DNA of 64,000 nucleotides from the NCBI GenBank assembly GCA_963691815.1, contig OY829648.1, positions 25,970,917 through 26,034,916 of the forward strand, read 5' to 3'. How positions within the stretch are numbered: the stretch's first letter is position 1; each line of letters opens with the position of its first letter. This document shows, piece by piece, positions 31,686 to 41,122 of this stretch. A program made the position numbers and the translations under genes. A model generated the notes under the pieces. That model was not told the DNA's origin and searched no databases. It worked only from the letters and a program-made list of their open reading frames with translations. Source of the stretch: Echiichthys vipera (lineage: Eukaryota; Chordata; Actinopteri; Perciformes; Trachinidae).

Positions 31686-32441
31686 TCTTGTAATTCGTAC
31701 ACTCTGGCCAGCGATTTCCCTCTGGATAACCATCTGATTTCTGTGTATAAGAGAAGCCGCGTGTGCTCCGCGTCCATCTCCTCACAAAGCTGCTCAAAAA
31801 GTCGTGAGTTAAGGGCATGTGCTTTAGGGCATACTCACACTGTCCTTCGGTACCGCGACCCGGGCTTTAGGGTACTTGTCCCCCCTCCCTCTCCCCCCGC
31901 GCCCCAGCCCCGTTTGTACTCACACTGCCAGGGCCGGCCAATGCTTCTTGCTGTCCATACGCCATCACGCCGTAACACGTCACACGCATTGATCGCGTGT
32001 GTGTGGCTTTGTTTACAAATCTTTCCACAGACCTCGGAGTTTTTGTGCGTCTTGTCGACTGTTTTTGAATATTTTCATCCGACCAAATCTGCAGTAAACA
32101 CTCCACCTCCGCATCACACCAACGTGAACCTTTTACCGCCATTGTTGTTGTTAAATGTCCGCGCATGGTCCGTCCTTCTATTTTCTATGTCCGAACAGGC
32201 GGACATAACGCTACTGCCGTAGGGCTCGTACTCGTGCTCGTACACATGCGCACGCTCGTGCTCGTACATGTGCAAACGGCTCCGCTAAAGCCCACCTCTT
32301 TCAAGCGGGCCGTAGACGGCCCGCTGGCCGCAGTTATGCGCGGAACGGGTGCACTCACACTGCTTAAAGGTACTATCCGTTTAATTCCGGTGGCATTTTT
32401 CGGCTTGCAAGCATTTCCCTGTGAATGATGCAATGCGTAGA
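31686..32441. mobile_element. Chimeric insertion: two captured transposase pieces around a Harbinger-like fragment
   Basis: 31,687-31,826 repeats 30,397-30,541 of the transposase gene, and 32,378-32,449 repeats about 30,580-30,652. Between them lies an unrelated GC-rich segment of about 550 bp starting GGGCATACTCACACTG. On its minus strand a frame (32,166-31,867) contains KGSRWCDAEVECLLQIWSDE, the Myb/SANT-like DNA-binding domain typical of PIF/Harbinger elements. The CTCACACTG motif occurs three times. Confidence 0.6.
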
Positions 32442-32693
32442 TTCACACTCACCGGTACCGGTACCGGTCCACGGCCCGGGGGTTGGGGACAACTGCTCTA
32501 GATAGAGATTAGAACATTTCTCCAGACGTCTGTATCATTCCGATGTCCTCCTGCTAATAAATGCCTGCTGGCGCACTAAACTACCAACGACTCTGCTGAC
32601 TCCAGAAAGCCTCCTGTAGAATTTGAATTACGCAATATATACTCTGTGAGGTCCTTCTGATTTGACTAACGTATTGTGTGTAAAATTCCTACA

Positions 32694-33015
32694 AGTCCCG
32701 TAAAGAAAATAATGCTGGACAGCTTCAGCCTCTGCTGGAGCTTGTTCCAAGTTGCAGGCGCAGCGTAGGAAAATGCCTTCTTGCCAAGTTCAGTACGGAC
32801 TGACGGGATGGCAAACGAGATGTAGTCCAGGGACCGTAGGCTGCAATCGGACTGTTTCCGTACCAGATATATTGACAAATAAGAGGGGAGCATTCTGATA
32901 ATGGATTTATAGATAAATAGATACCAGTGAGTGGTTCTGCACATGAAAAGTGACGACCAGTTTGTGAGAGAGTATAAAGTACAGTGATGTGTGAGGGGTT
33001 AACAGCCAGTTATGT
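32694..33015 (-). mobile_element. LINE 3'-end fragment inserted in an Ig gene exon
   Basis: The minus strand reads RSLDYISFAIPSVRTELGKK and AFSYAAPATWNKLQQRL, the conserved C-terminal end of RT in L2/Rex-type fish LINEs. The fragment begins inside the immunoglobulin exon at about 33,015 and ends at the LTR (32,693). Confidence 0.65.
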
Positions 33016-33469
33016 GCAGCGTCAGCTGGGCTGCTGGCTCTGTCAATGCTCCATTCCTCCGCATCTCCATCCTTGCTCCACAATGATCTGAGCAACACTT
33101 CTTCACCTCTCTTCCATTCAATGGAAAATTTCACATAGGTCAATAATTGTGGGTAAACACAGGGCAGGGACACTGGCTGTCCGACTATGCCAAGGACGCA
33201 CTCTTCCTCTGTGGAGAAATAAGTGAAACAGCACAGGGAAATGATCAAGACGTGTCAGTGTTGTTAGCCATGTCAGTGTGTATAGTATGCATGACCAGAC
33301 AGAGAGTCATCTTACCCAGACAGGCGCAGAAACCGAGGAAGCTGAGCAGCAGTGCTGTGCGCCACAGCACCACCGGCACCGCCCGCTGAGGGCACGTTTG
33401 TTCACTGAAGACGCAAAAACATTCCAAAGGAATTTTCCTTTTTAAACTGTAAAACGAACACAGGCCCAT
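33016..33469 (-). pseudogene. B7/HHLA2-like immunoglobulin gene fragment (signal-peptide exon and start of V domain)
   Basis: Exon 1 (33,469-33,316) encodes a leader whose core RTALLLSFLGFCACL is a good signal sequence; the in-frame ATG is at 33,469 (a closer start position reads ACG). Donor G|GTAAG at 33,315. Intron of 107 bp. Acceptor TTTCTCCACAG at 33,209. Exon 2 starts at 33,208 in phase and reads ECVLGIVGQPVSLPC, then FSIEWKRGEEVLLRSLWSKD: the first cysteine and the tryptophan of an Ig V domain. After SSPADAA the exon is replaced by LINE sequence, so the second cysteine and all later exons are missing. Fish HHLA2/CD276-like costimulatory ligands have this sequence style. A broken host immune gene. 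Confidence 0.65.
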
Positions 33470-34475
33470 TACTAACTAATCTGCCTACGTAACTACACTT
33501 CCCTGTCTTCTGCTCACTCCCTTTAACAGCTCCAAGTCAAACACACAGCTCGCTTGTTGCCTCACTCTGAGTGAAGTCAGTGTCAGTCATGTTGTGGCTT
33601 GTTGTTCCATACCTGCTCTCTCTCTTCTCCTCTGATTTTAATGACTTACAGTTAAACATAAAAACAACTCTTAAAACAGATTTCCACGCAGAAATAACTG
33701 TGGAGACCTCAGCCCTTGTAGTTTCCAAAAGCATACATCCTGTTGAGAGTCACATTATGGAGATTGGTTGGACCTGTTTGACTTGTTTTCAGGTCACACA
33801 CGCCCACAACAAGGCTGTGATGTGAGCAGGGTAATATGACACCCGGCAAGATTCAAAAATCACAGCAGGCGAGCACTCTAAATCTGAAATTGTTTAAATG
33901 AACAAACTTAACTTTTCTTGGTTAAGTGCATTTTTAAACTGTTAATAGAGAGCGTTTAAAAGGACAGTTTCATATTTTTTGAAGTGCGGTTGTATGAAGT
34001 TTTTATCCATAGTCATTGTATCATCTACAGTAGATGATGGTCTGCACGCTCCCAGTTAGGAGAAGCAGACGGGAAGCTGCTGCGGACGGGGGCAGCAGCT
34101 AAATGTATTTTAGTCAGCTTAACAGGCTCACCTAAAATGTTTATATCAGTTTAGGTTTACGTTTTATGTAGAATTTCTTTACAACTTTATGCCATCAGAC
34201 AGCCTTGTTTAAGTTTGTGCAGGGGTAACTGAAGCCATTGTATCGCTCTCTTCAAAGCCACATGACTCCATTGACAGTAATCGTTTCTCAGGACACAGGA
34301 GTTGCTGGTCTAGTGCTGCCTCTATCTGTTAGTTTGAGATTGTGTTACTTTGGTGTTTTAAAGGGTTAGGGTATGAGGGGAAAAAAAACTTTTTTATATT
34401 TGATATAAGAATTTGATTTAAGTTTCCATGTGTTTTTTTTGTTTCTCTCTGCGGTCATTTTACTATCTATTTTTA
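33470..34475. other. No gene recognised
   Basis: Mixed non-coding sequence. The stretch 33,571-33,825 is open but has no recognisable domain. Poly-A/T tracts at 34,380-34,500 mark the probable junction of the tandem duplication. Confidence 0.5.
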
Positions 34476-34862
34476 ATCATTTTGTGATTTTATTTTTCCA
34501 GCAACATTTTTTGAGTCAGGGCCCCTGACTTTATGGGCCCCAGGGCCTGTGCCCAGTAAGCCCATACAGTAACCCATCCATGTATTTAACGGCAGTACTT
34601 AAACTCAATATCAATAGAATATAGAAATACTTGTAAATGTGTAAATATTCCCTCTGTAGGTGACTGCCGGACACACCCCTCTCTCTCTGACTGCTGATCG
34701 CACAGATACGAGTCAGGGATGTTTCCCTCTCAGTCCTCAGGACCAAACACACCACGGCTGTGCAGCTAAACACAAAGAACAAAATGTAGGCTGCAAATAT
34801 TCATCATTTGTGATGTTTTTGTTTCATTCAATAGTCAGACATTTTAACCTCATTGGTCTAGA

Positions 34863-35214
34863 ACAGTGGTCTGCAAACGTTACTATCAAAAGAGCCATTT
34901 TGCCCCCTCTTCCACCAGATAAAATTTGTCTGGAGCCGCAAAACATATCTGATGTCACAGCTTATAAAGGTTTACATATAGTTACTGTTAACATTTTATT
35001 CCTATTATTACCTGTCCTAAAATTGTTGTTGTTCGCTAATTCATCGCCCCATATCGAGCATAGAGGTAAGCCATGTTCATGTAAAAGCAAATCAATACGT
35101 CCACAAAACACTACTTTCCTTTGATATTTTTCTGGGGGGATTTATCCACCATCAGTGCGGGTCACCAACTCAAGATTAGCCACCTGCAGGGAAAGGCGCT
35201 GGGCCGTAGACCTA
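34863..35214 (+). mobile_element. hAT-like terminal fragment, copy B only
   Basis: Begins at about 34,864 with CAGTGGTCTGCAAACGTTAC followed by AAAGAGCCATTTTGCC, a typical hAT/Charlie-like end. It replaces the L1-containing interval of copy A and joins GATGTGACGCATATTTT at 35,215, where similarity to A resumes. The opposite end is missing. Confidence 0.6.
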
Positions 35215-35788
35215 GGATGTGACGCATATTTTAGTTTCACGTAGACCCATACAAAACACGGAGTTAATGAATTTTGTTATTTCTGATTGACTGGATTTTA
35301 AAAAATCCATATTTTAGTCTTCACAAACAAATAGATGCTTATTGCTATTACTTGTTTATACATTTCTGTCAGTTTATCCTCAAAATATTAATATTTGATC
35401 AAATATTTTATTTAAACAGAGCTTATAATTATACATTCAGATTTTTCACATTTAATCTCAGCTGTGATACTTTGCATAATAAAGGACAGATATTTGACAA
35501 TTTCACATCCATGAAATGATGAAACGTTTAAACTGTTGAAATGTTCATAGTGAGACTCCTACTATTAAAATGTATGATTGAGAATGTCTCATCTGTTAAT
35601 CCTTAAATTGTCCCTCAGTGAAATATTTACAGTGATGAATAATTTTGTTTAGGAAAATAATATCCGGGTCTTTATCATATTCAGTGTTGTGAAATCTATG
35701 TGAAGTGACATTCAACTGAAAAGAACACAGAATTTAATGTTGTTTTAACTGTTTTATTTAATATCGGTGTGTTTGAATGGATTGTATT

Positions 35789-35825
35789 GGGGGGGGCAGC
35801 CATTCTTTCTGGGGGGGGGGGGGGG
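35789..35825 (+). repeat. Two poly-G tracts ahead of gene B promoter (8 and 15 G)
   Basis: Same place as 10,067-10,104 but with reversed relative lengths. Confidence 0.9.
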
Positions 35826-35921
35826 TATCGAATGTTGGCAAGAGTTGGCAATTCACCCCGGAATCCCCAGAGTTTTGATGTTTTAAACTGCTTTGTGACA
35901 TCACACAGCTGTTAGAACATG

Positions 35922-35929
35922 TATAAATA
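35922..35929 (+). promoter_or_regulatory. TATA box of repeat-protein gene B
   Basis: TATAAATA, 130 bp before the ATG as in copy A. Confidence 0.8.
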
Positions 35930-36051
35930 GGACAAAGTACTTTTCAACTCACTTTCAACCGCATTACTTCACAACTCAGACATCGAATCACTTTGCAACT
36001 CAGACATCAAATAACTTCGCAACCTGAAGACTGTTGCTATTAAGAACAGAA

Positions 36052-37647
36052 ATGGGAGAAAACAAGAGTGACATGCATGAAGCAGAACCAAAAGGTCCAC
36101 AGGAGTGGTGCCTGGAGGTGAGACAGAGGATCAAGGCTCTCACAAATAAACGTGAGGAGTTAACAAGTCTGCGTGAGGAGCTTCCCACTGACCTAAGACT
36201 CCAGATTACCAAACGCAGAGAGCTGGAGGAAGGCCACGAGGTGCTCCCAACCCAACCAGAGGCTGAGACACAAGAACATCGAGAGGTGCTCAGGTCCAAT
36301 GTCTCAAATGGTCCAAGGAAGGAAAGAAGGCCGCCAACACAAACCTACAGGCCAACACAAACCTACCGACCGGTACAAATGCACGGACCGGCACAAAACT
36401 ACGGGCCGCCTCAAACCTATGGGCCGACACAAACCTATGGACTGCCCCAACAGTATGGGCCGCCACAAATGTACGGGCCGCCACAAATGCATGGTCCGCC
36501 ACAAATGCACGGACTGCCTCAACAGTACGGGCCGCCACAAATGTACGGGCCGCCACAAATGCATGGTCCGCCACAAATGCACGGACCGGCACAAATGTAT
36601 GGACAGCCACAAATGTACGGACCCCCGCAAATGCATGGTCCGCCAAAAATGCATGGTCCGCCACAAATGCACGGACCGGCACAAATGTATGGACCGCCCC
36701 AAATGCATGGACCGCCACAAATGCAGGGACCGCCAAAAATGTACGGACCAGCAAGACAAAAATACCAGGGGCCAAGACAACATTATCAGCCACAGCGAGC
36801 GCCTCACTTCCAGCCAAAGGTTGAGAGTCCAAGAATCCAAAAGGTGGATAATGTCAACAAGGAGCTCCCAGCACAGAAAGAGGTGGTTACTCCGAGACCC
36901 AAAGATGTTGAGAATGTCAACACGGAGCTGCCCACCGAACCCTACGTGCCTATGAAGTTTCTCGGTCAGAGCCTAAAGGAGGCAAATGACCTTCGGCAGC
37001 TGGAAAAAGAGATGCAGTCGGATGTGGAGCAGATGGCAGCTATCGACAAGGCCAAGCGCTGTGACAGAGAGAAGATGTTGGAGGAGGAGCAGAGATTAAA
37101 ACTTGAGCATGAAGAGGAGGTGCAGAAGCTCAAAGAATACTTACAAAATTTGAGTTTGCCCTCCAAAGAGCTTCAAGCTGAGACACTGAATCAGTCAAAC
37201 GTCCAGGTACCAGCAGAGGCCCTCATGAAAGAAATGAAGGAAGGCAACACTGAGTCAATCTCCAAGGACCAGGTGCAGGTTGAAACAGTGCAAGATAACC
37301 AAGCAGCCCTTGAGCAGGAGATTAAGCTCCTGCAGAGTGAAGCCTGCAAAGCAAAGGTGAATGCCTTTCAGATGGAGGACTACCAGAGGCAGATGGACGT
37401 GATGACCAGCTCCAACCTCCAGCTGGCCTGCCAAATCAAAGCGCAGGAGGAGGCCTATCAGACTCTTCAACAACAGATGGAGCCCCAAACCTGCCACCTG
37501 ACTGAGACGGCTGAGGACGTTGGAGAGAAAGACACTCCGATGAAGGCTCCTGAAAAACAGGAGAAGATTTCACGTTGGAGAAAATTCAAGAAGGCGGTCA
37601 CTCCAAGACATCGCCGTCAAAACAAGACCAAGAAGGCTGAAGTGTGA
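36052..37647 (+). CDS. Low-complexity Q-M-Y/H-G-P-P repeat protein with coiled-coil tail, copy B (531 aa)
   Basis: Intronless paralogue of 10,331-12,034. The start is set at ATG 36,052 because it matches copy A and follows the TATA box by 130 bp. N-terminal residues 1-96 are identical in length to A. Then come 23 six-residue repeats (29 in A), and after that no gaps at all relative to A. Outside the repeats I count about seven amino-acid differences (for example Y to F and Q to P near the end of the linker, K to M, S to C, E to D and K to E in the coiled coil). The basic C-terminus is identical. Preservation of frame and all domains after duplication suggests both copies can make protein. Function unknown. 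Confidence 0.85.
   Translation: MGENKSDMHEAEPKGPQEWCLEVRQRIKALTNKREELTSLREELPTDLRLQITKRRELEEGHEVLPTQPEAETQEHREVLRSNVSNGPRKERRPPTQTYRPTQTYRPVQMHGPAQNYGPPQTYGPTQTYGLPQQYGPPQMYGPPQMHGPPQMHGLPQQYGPPQMYGPPQMHGPPQMHGPAQMYGQPQMYGPPQMHGPPKMHGPPQMHGPAQMYGPPQMHGPPQMQGPPKMYGPARQKYQGPRQHYQPQRAPHFQPKVESPRIQKVDNVNKELPAQKEVVTPRPKDVENVNTELPTEPYVPMKFLGQSLKEANDLRQLEKEMQSDVEQMAAIDKAKRCDREKMLEEEQRLKLEHEEEVQKLKEYLQNLSLPSKELQAETLNQSNVQVPAEALMKEMKEGNTESISKDQVQVETVQDNQAALEQEIKLLQSEACKAKVNAFQMEDYQRQMDVMTSSNLQLACQIKAQEEAYQTLQQQMEPQTCHLTETAEDVGEKDTPMKAPEKQEKISRWRKFKKAVTPRHRRQNKTKKAEV
36340..36753 (+). repeat. Coding minisatellite, 23 units of 18 bp
   Basis: Same unit as in copy A. It starts with two QTYRP(T/V) units where A has one and lacks several internal units; net difference six units (108 bp). 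Confidence 0.95.
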
Positions 37648-37803
37648 AACCTCAGGGCACATCAGGCCGTATCAGACTGAAGAGGCCGTAGTGCAGCGCA
37701 GTGGTTCAGTGTTCCTCAGACAGCTGGTTTCTGTCTGTCAGGACATTGTATGTTCCACTGTGTCTGCGTGGGTTTCCTCCCGGTGCTCCGGTTCCTCCCA
37801 CAA

Positions 37804-37809
37804 AATAAA
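37804..37809 (+). terminator. Poly(A) signal of repeat-protein gene B
   Basis: AATAAA 156 bp after the stop, conserved with copy A. Confidence 0.7.
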
Positions 37810-37886
37810 GAATAATGACTATAAAGATAGCAATAAATCTTTAAAAAGATAAATACTTTCTGTACAGTTGTGTTTCTGCAGAGCAG

Positions 37887-37983
37887 TGTTTCTCACATGG
37901 GGGTAAAATATTTTAAAGGTACATTATTATTGGTAAAAGTTTGAAAAACAGCGTTGTTGAGTATTGAGAATTCTTCAGTGTGT
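37887..37983 (+). repeat. 3'-flank copy of the 94-bp array repeat, copy B
   Basis: Matches 9,401-9,494 and 12,273-12,369. At the two diagnostic sites it agrees with the 5' copy at 9,401 rather than with its positional counterpart at 12,273. Confidence 0.8.
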
Positions 37984-39169
37984 ATAATCAAATATATGAG
38001 TAAACTCAGAGAGGAGAAAGTTAATTCACAAATAAAGCTCCATCCAAAGTCTTGAACGTTACTTTTCCAATGTTGGAATATGCTTGAATTCAAATATAGT
38101 CCTTAAAAAACTGCTATGTTTCATCGACACAGTGACTAAATGTTTTGTTTGAGGTATCTTGAAAAGTTGTATGAAAAATACAAAATGCAGGATTTTTTTT
38201 AATGTAAATTTGTTTTTTCTAAATTGTTAAATTATTTTCTAAAAAAGTGATTAAAATGACATATAATGACATTAAAAATCTAATATTCCTGCACATATCA
38301 TATGTAAAATAATATACACAAATGAAAAACCAAGTAACGTCCCAACACTTGTCACCTTGGGTCGGGTGGCGGCACCAGAGACTCCAGCTTGGAGCATCAG
38401 TTGACTTCCAGTGACCATACACACCAGGAACAGCCGAGGACGAGAAAATAAAACATGCAGATAGTTTTAATTTTACTTTATCTGTCTCCACCCCAATACA
38501 GCATTTAAAAAATGATTTGATTTTGTGTTCCAAGGATTATTAAAACATGATAACGGAGATTAAACGATTATCGTTCTCATTTTGTACAGCGTACGTTTTT
38601 TTTAGAGAGTTACTGAGTCAATTTGTTGAATATAGTTTATTGAAATGTGTGTTTCATTTTGTATTTAAATGTACATATGTTTAAATATTATTTCTCTCAT
38701 TATTCAGCAAAATCTTTTCCAGAGAATAATCCTCAAAATAAACATGTTGTCATTTCTTTTGTAAAAAATGAAGTTCTTTATTAACTTTGATCATCTTTAG
38801 TATTTTGTTTAGCAGGAAAAGCTTTTAGTAGAGTGATGAAAGCATCACCAGTTGAATCTAAGATTATACTTTATTTTTATTTATGGCTCCATTTTGCATC
38901 CCTACTGTGGAGAGCTCAGAAGGTTTTTTCTATGGGAGTAGCCCTCAGATTGGTCACAATGTCATTGTCTTGGTTTATGTTGTTTTGTTCTTTTTTATTT
39001 GTGTTTTGGACTTTGTTGTGTATGTTATTTTGTTTTTTTTGTTCTGTTTTACCCTTCCTCCCCACTCTCTTTCTCCACTACTACAGAATACTTTAAGGTC
39101 ATGCAGTGTCATTCTAACTTATTATTATTGTTCCTATGGCTAATGCTGTAAAGACAGGTACTGGGGTGC
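37984..39169. other. Non-coding interval of copy B
   Basis: Collinear with 12,370-13,779 but lacking the 226 bp at 13,095-13,320. No gene recognised. Confidence 0.5.
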
Positions 39170-39450
39170 GTCTTAACTCCTGAAATACTGAGGGAATGAA
39201 CAAGGCAATCAAATTCGGTAAGGTCCTGACACAGTTACAGCACCTGTAAGAAACACATCTCAAAACAGCCGACACCTCACGTAATAAGAGGTCGTGGATG
39301 AGCCACTTATTGGGGCAGCTATCAAAATTGATTTCTTCTTACTCGATAACCTCCTGGACTGTATGAATGCATGTGAATATCACCCAATAGTCACTTCTGA
39401 CCCAGTCCTACCACTGTTGACATTAGTTTCCCCTGAGAGAGGTTTAGTAC
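39170..39450 (+). mobile_element. L1 ORF2 endonuclease remnant (copy B)
   Basis: Same decayed segments as at 13,780-14,060 with a few substitutions. Confidence 0.7.
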
Positions 39451-39586
39451 GTACCATCTGTCAAAATGTGATGACGTCACATAAATTTTATCATGAAAAA
39501 ATAATGCCTAAAAAATACATAAGTCCCGCCCCTTTCAAAATGTGTTGATAAAATATAATTTTGTGGGGGTTATTGGGAGCGGTGCA

Positions 39587-39621
39587 TTGCCAAACCATAC
39601 TATGTATGTATGGTTTGGCAA
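39587..39621. repeat. Perfect 14-bp hairpin (copy B)
   Basis: Same stem and loop as 14,200-14,234; unchanged although surrounding bases differ. Confidence 0.85.
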
Positions 39622-39842
39622 TCCAACGACGACTCCTGGGGTCTGAGGTGAAAAAAAAGCGGGAAAAGCTACAGTATATGTCAAAAGTCAACTGTTAAAA
39701 ATAAATGTTACCTAACATAGCTTTATGTTTAGTTTCCATAGGTGGGCGTGGTTTCCAGTGGTTTAGTTTGTATAAGTATAGGAGATGTATGTGTGTGTCT
39801 GTGTAAGTGTGTGAGTGTGCATGGGGCAAGAGGCACAGCCCC

Positions 39843-40478
39843 ATGCACAGCGCCATGGACAACGCCATGGGCAACCCCCTGGACAGCCCCCTGACCCAGG
39901 ATGCTGACTCAAGCTCTTTTCCAGCATGGGAAAACGATGACGTCGTGGGAGGAGCAAAGACATACGCCCCCTTTGCTTCACTACTGGAAATGGAAAACAC
40001 GGCGAGGGACGGCCTCCCTACACCTGGCTATGTGGCGTGCTCTATTGTTGGGGATGGGGGGGCGGAGCAGCAGGATCTGCCATGTGGACCTCCTCCATAC
40101 TGCTCTTACTGGGGTCAATATCCAACCTTCAATGACCTAGAGCCAAATAGAGTCTACACGGCCTCCATGCTCCTCACCCTGCCAGCCACCCCAAATTCCC
40201 CCCTGCATCAACTACAGAGAGATACTGAAGTTTTTTTACCTTCTCAAGATGAACTACTCTCCATTGTAACCTCATATAGACACCTTTCCCCAAATCCATT
40301 TCAGGAGGAAAAACACCTTAATGAAATGAATGAAGCTGAAGTGTGGAGTCCCCAAGATACTGTGTGTAGTCAGAACCTTGCAGATGTAGAGGAGGGAGAT
40401 GGGTGGGGGGAGACTGTGTTGCTGGAGCCTTGGAGCCCTACTAATTCAGAATGTTGTGACAGCCTGGATATCGTAGAA
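39843..40478 (+). pseudogene. Viral DNA polymerase B, N-terminal region, copy B part 1
   Basis: ATG 39,843 and an uninterrupted frame of about 212 codons up to the hAT insertion. It includes the inverted-repeat-encoded segment (DVVGGAKTYAPFASLLEM; DLPCGPPPYCSYWGQYPTF; NRVYTASMLLTLP) and an acidic linker (LNEMNEAEVWSPQD; ADVEEGDGWGETVLLEPWS). This copy shows the ancestral frame of the shared N-terminus best. It is interrupted at SLDIVE by the hAT tip at 40,479. Confidence 0.75.
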
Positions 40479-41122
40479 CAGGGATGTCAAAGTCAAATAC
40501 ATCAGAGGGCCAAAAAAACAAATTTGCTACAAGCCGAGGGCCGGACTGGTTCAATGTTTATTAAAACATATTAAAATGATTGCATATAACCTATTGAACC
40601 AAGACCTAACACCAGGGCCGGAGTGGGACTCATTTTCAGCCCTGGAGTTTCATACCTCAGACCGGCCCACTTTAGATCACGACCTATTATATTAAAACAA
40701 TGTAATTATAACTTTACATGTTAAGCATACAATAGCGCACTGTTCTCTAAAGCCTTGTAATTCCGTGTATTTTTTCTAAAATAATTCCAATTCAGTGGAA
40801 GTAATGGTTGCTTCACAATGGGGATTTATTTCAACATGAGTGCACATCTCCACCATTATTCTTTGCAACACAACATCCTTTTCAACAAATTATAAAAAGA
40901 ATAAATAAAATATAACATATTCAATTTGAAAAAATAATAAAAGGTAATAATCTGTAATAACAATCAGAACTTAGATTTCACAAACATTTAGATTTAAACA
41001 TGAACAAAGAATAAAATAAGTATTGCACAAGTTTGTTATTCACAGTAAAACATAACTTTCTAAAGCTGCCATTATCAGTTTTTCCTCTGCACAAGAATAG
41101 TGTCAAAGAAACATGGCCAAAC

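Larger units (their letters stand above)
29252..32495 (-). mobile_element. hAT transposon (ZBED/SCAND3-like), copy A
   Basis: Left tip CAGTGGTCCCCAACCTTTTT; right tip, on the other strand, CAGTTGTCCCCAACCCC. Both run into a CGTGGACCGGT-type subterminal repeat. The 8-bp target duplication is CTTTAGAT (29,244-29,251) and CTCTAGAT (32,496-32,503). Copy B keeps CTCTAGAT on the left, and the empty LTR at 57,4xx reads ACTCTAGATAG, which confirms the site. Contains one transposase gene, a poly-G tract and a chimeric internal insertion. Confidence 0.9.
28728..32693 (+). mobile_element. ERV LTR in copy A, split by a hAT element
   Basis: The LTR starts TGAAGAATTAATAATCAT at 28,728 and ends ...AAAATTCCTACA at 32,693, with AATAAA at about 32,556. 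It matches the LTR at 56,820-57,646 once the hAT (29,252-32,495) is removed. Terminal TG...CA is present. The flanking five bases (GGTTG and AGTCC) do not match, so the solo LTR is not in its original, undisturbed context. Confidence 0.8.
7030..34475. repeat. Segmental duplication, copy A (about 27.4 kb)
   Basis: From about 7,030 rightwards the order of non-repeat sequence, the repeat-protein gene, the L1 remnant, the Polinton element and the LTR with hAT is repeated from about 34,476. Similarity starts at AATCATTTT(A/G)TGATTTT followed by CCAGCAACATTTT in both places. If the duplication is a simple direct tandem, copy A ends where B begins. Copy-specific changes in A are an L1 insertion (7,500-9,395), 226 bp at 13,095-13,320 and an R2-like insertion (15,925-20,650). 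Confidence 0.8.

Noticed and set aside
36034..36051. Six-residue N-terminal extension of the copy-B repeat protein
   Set aside because: It would need a TTG start; ATG 36,052 matches copy A exactly.
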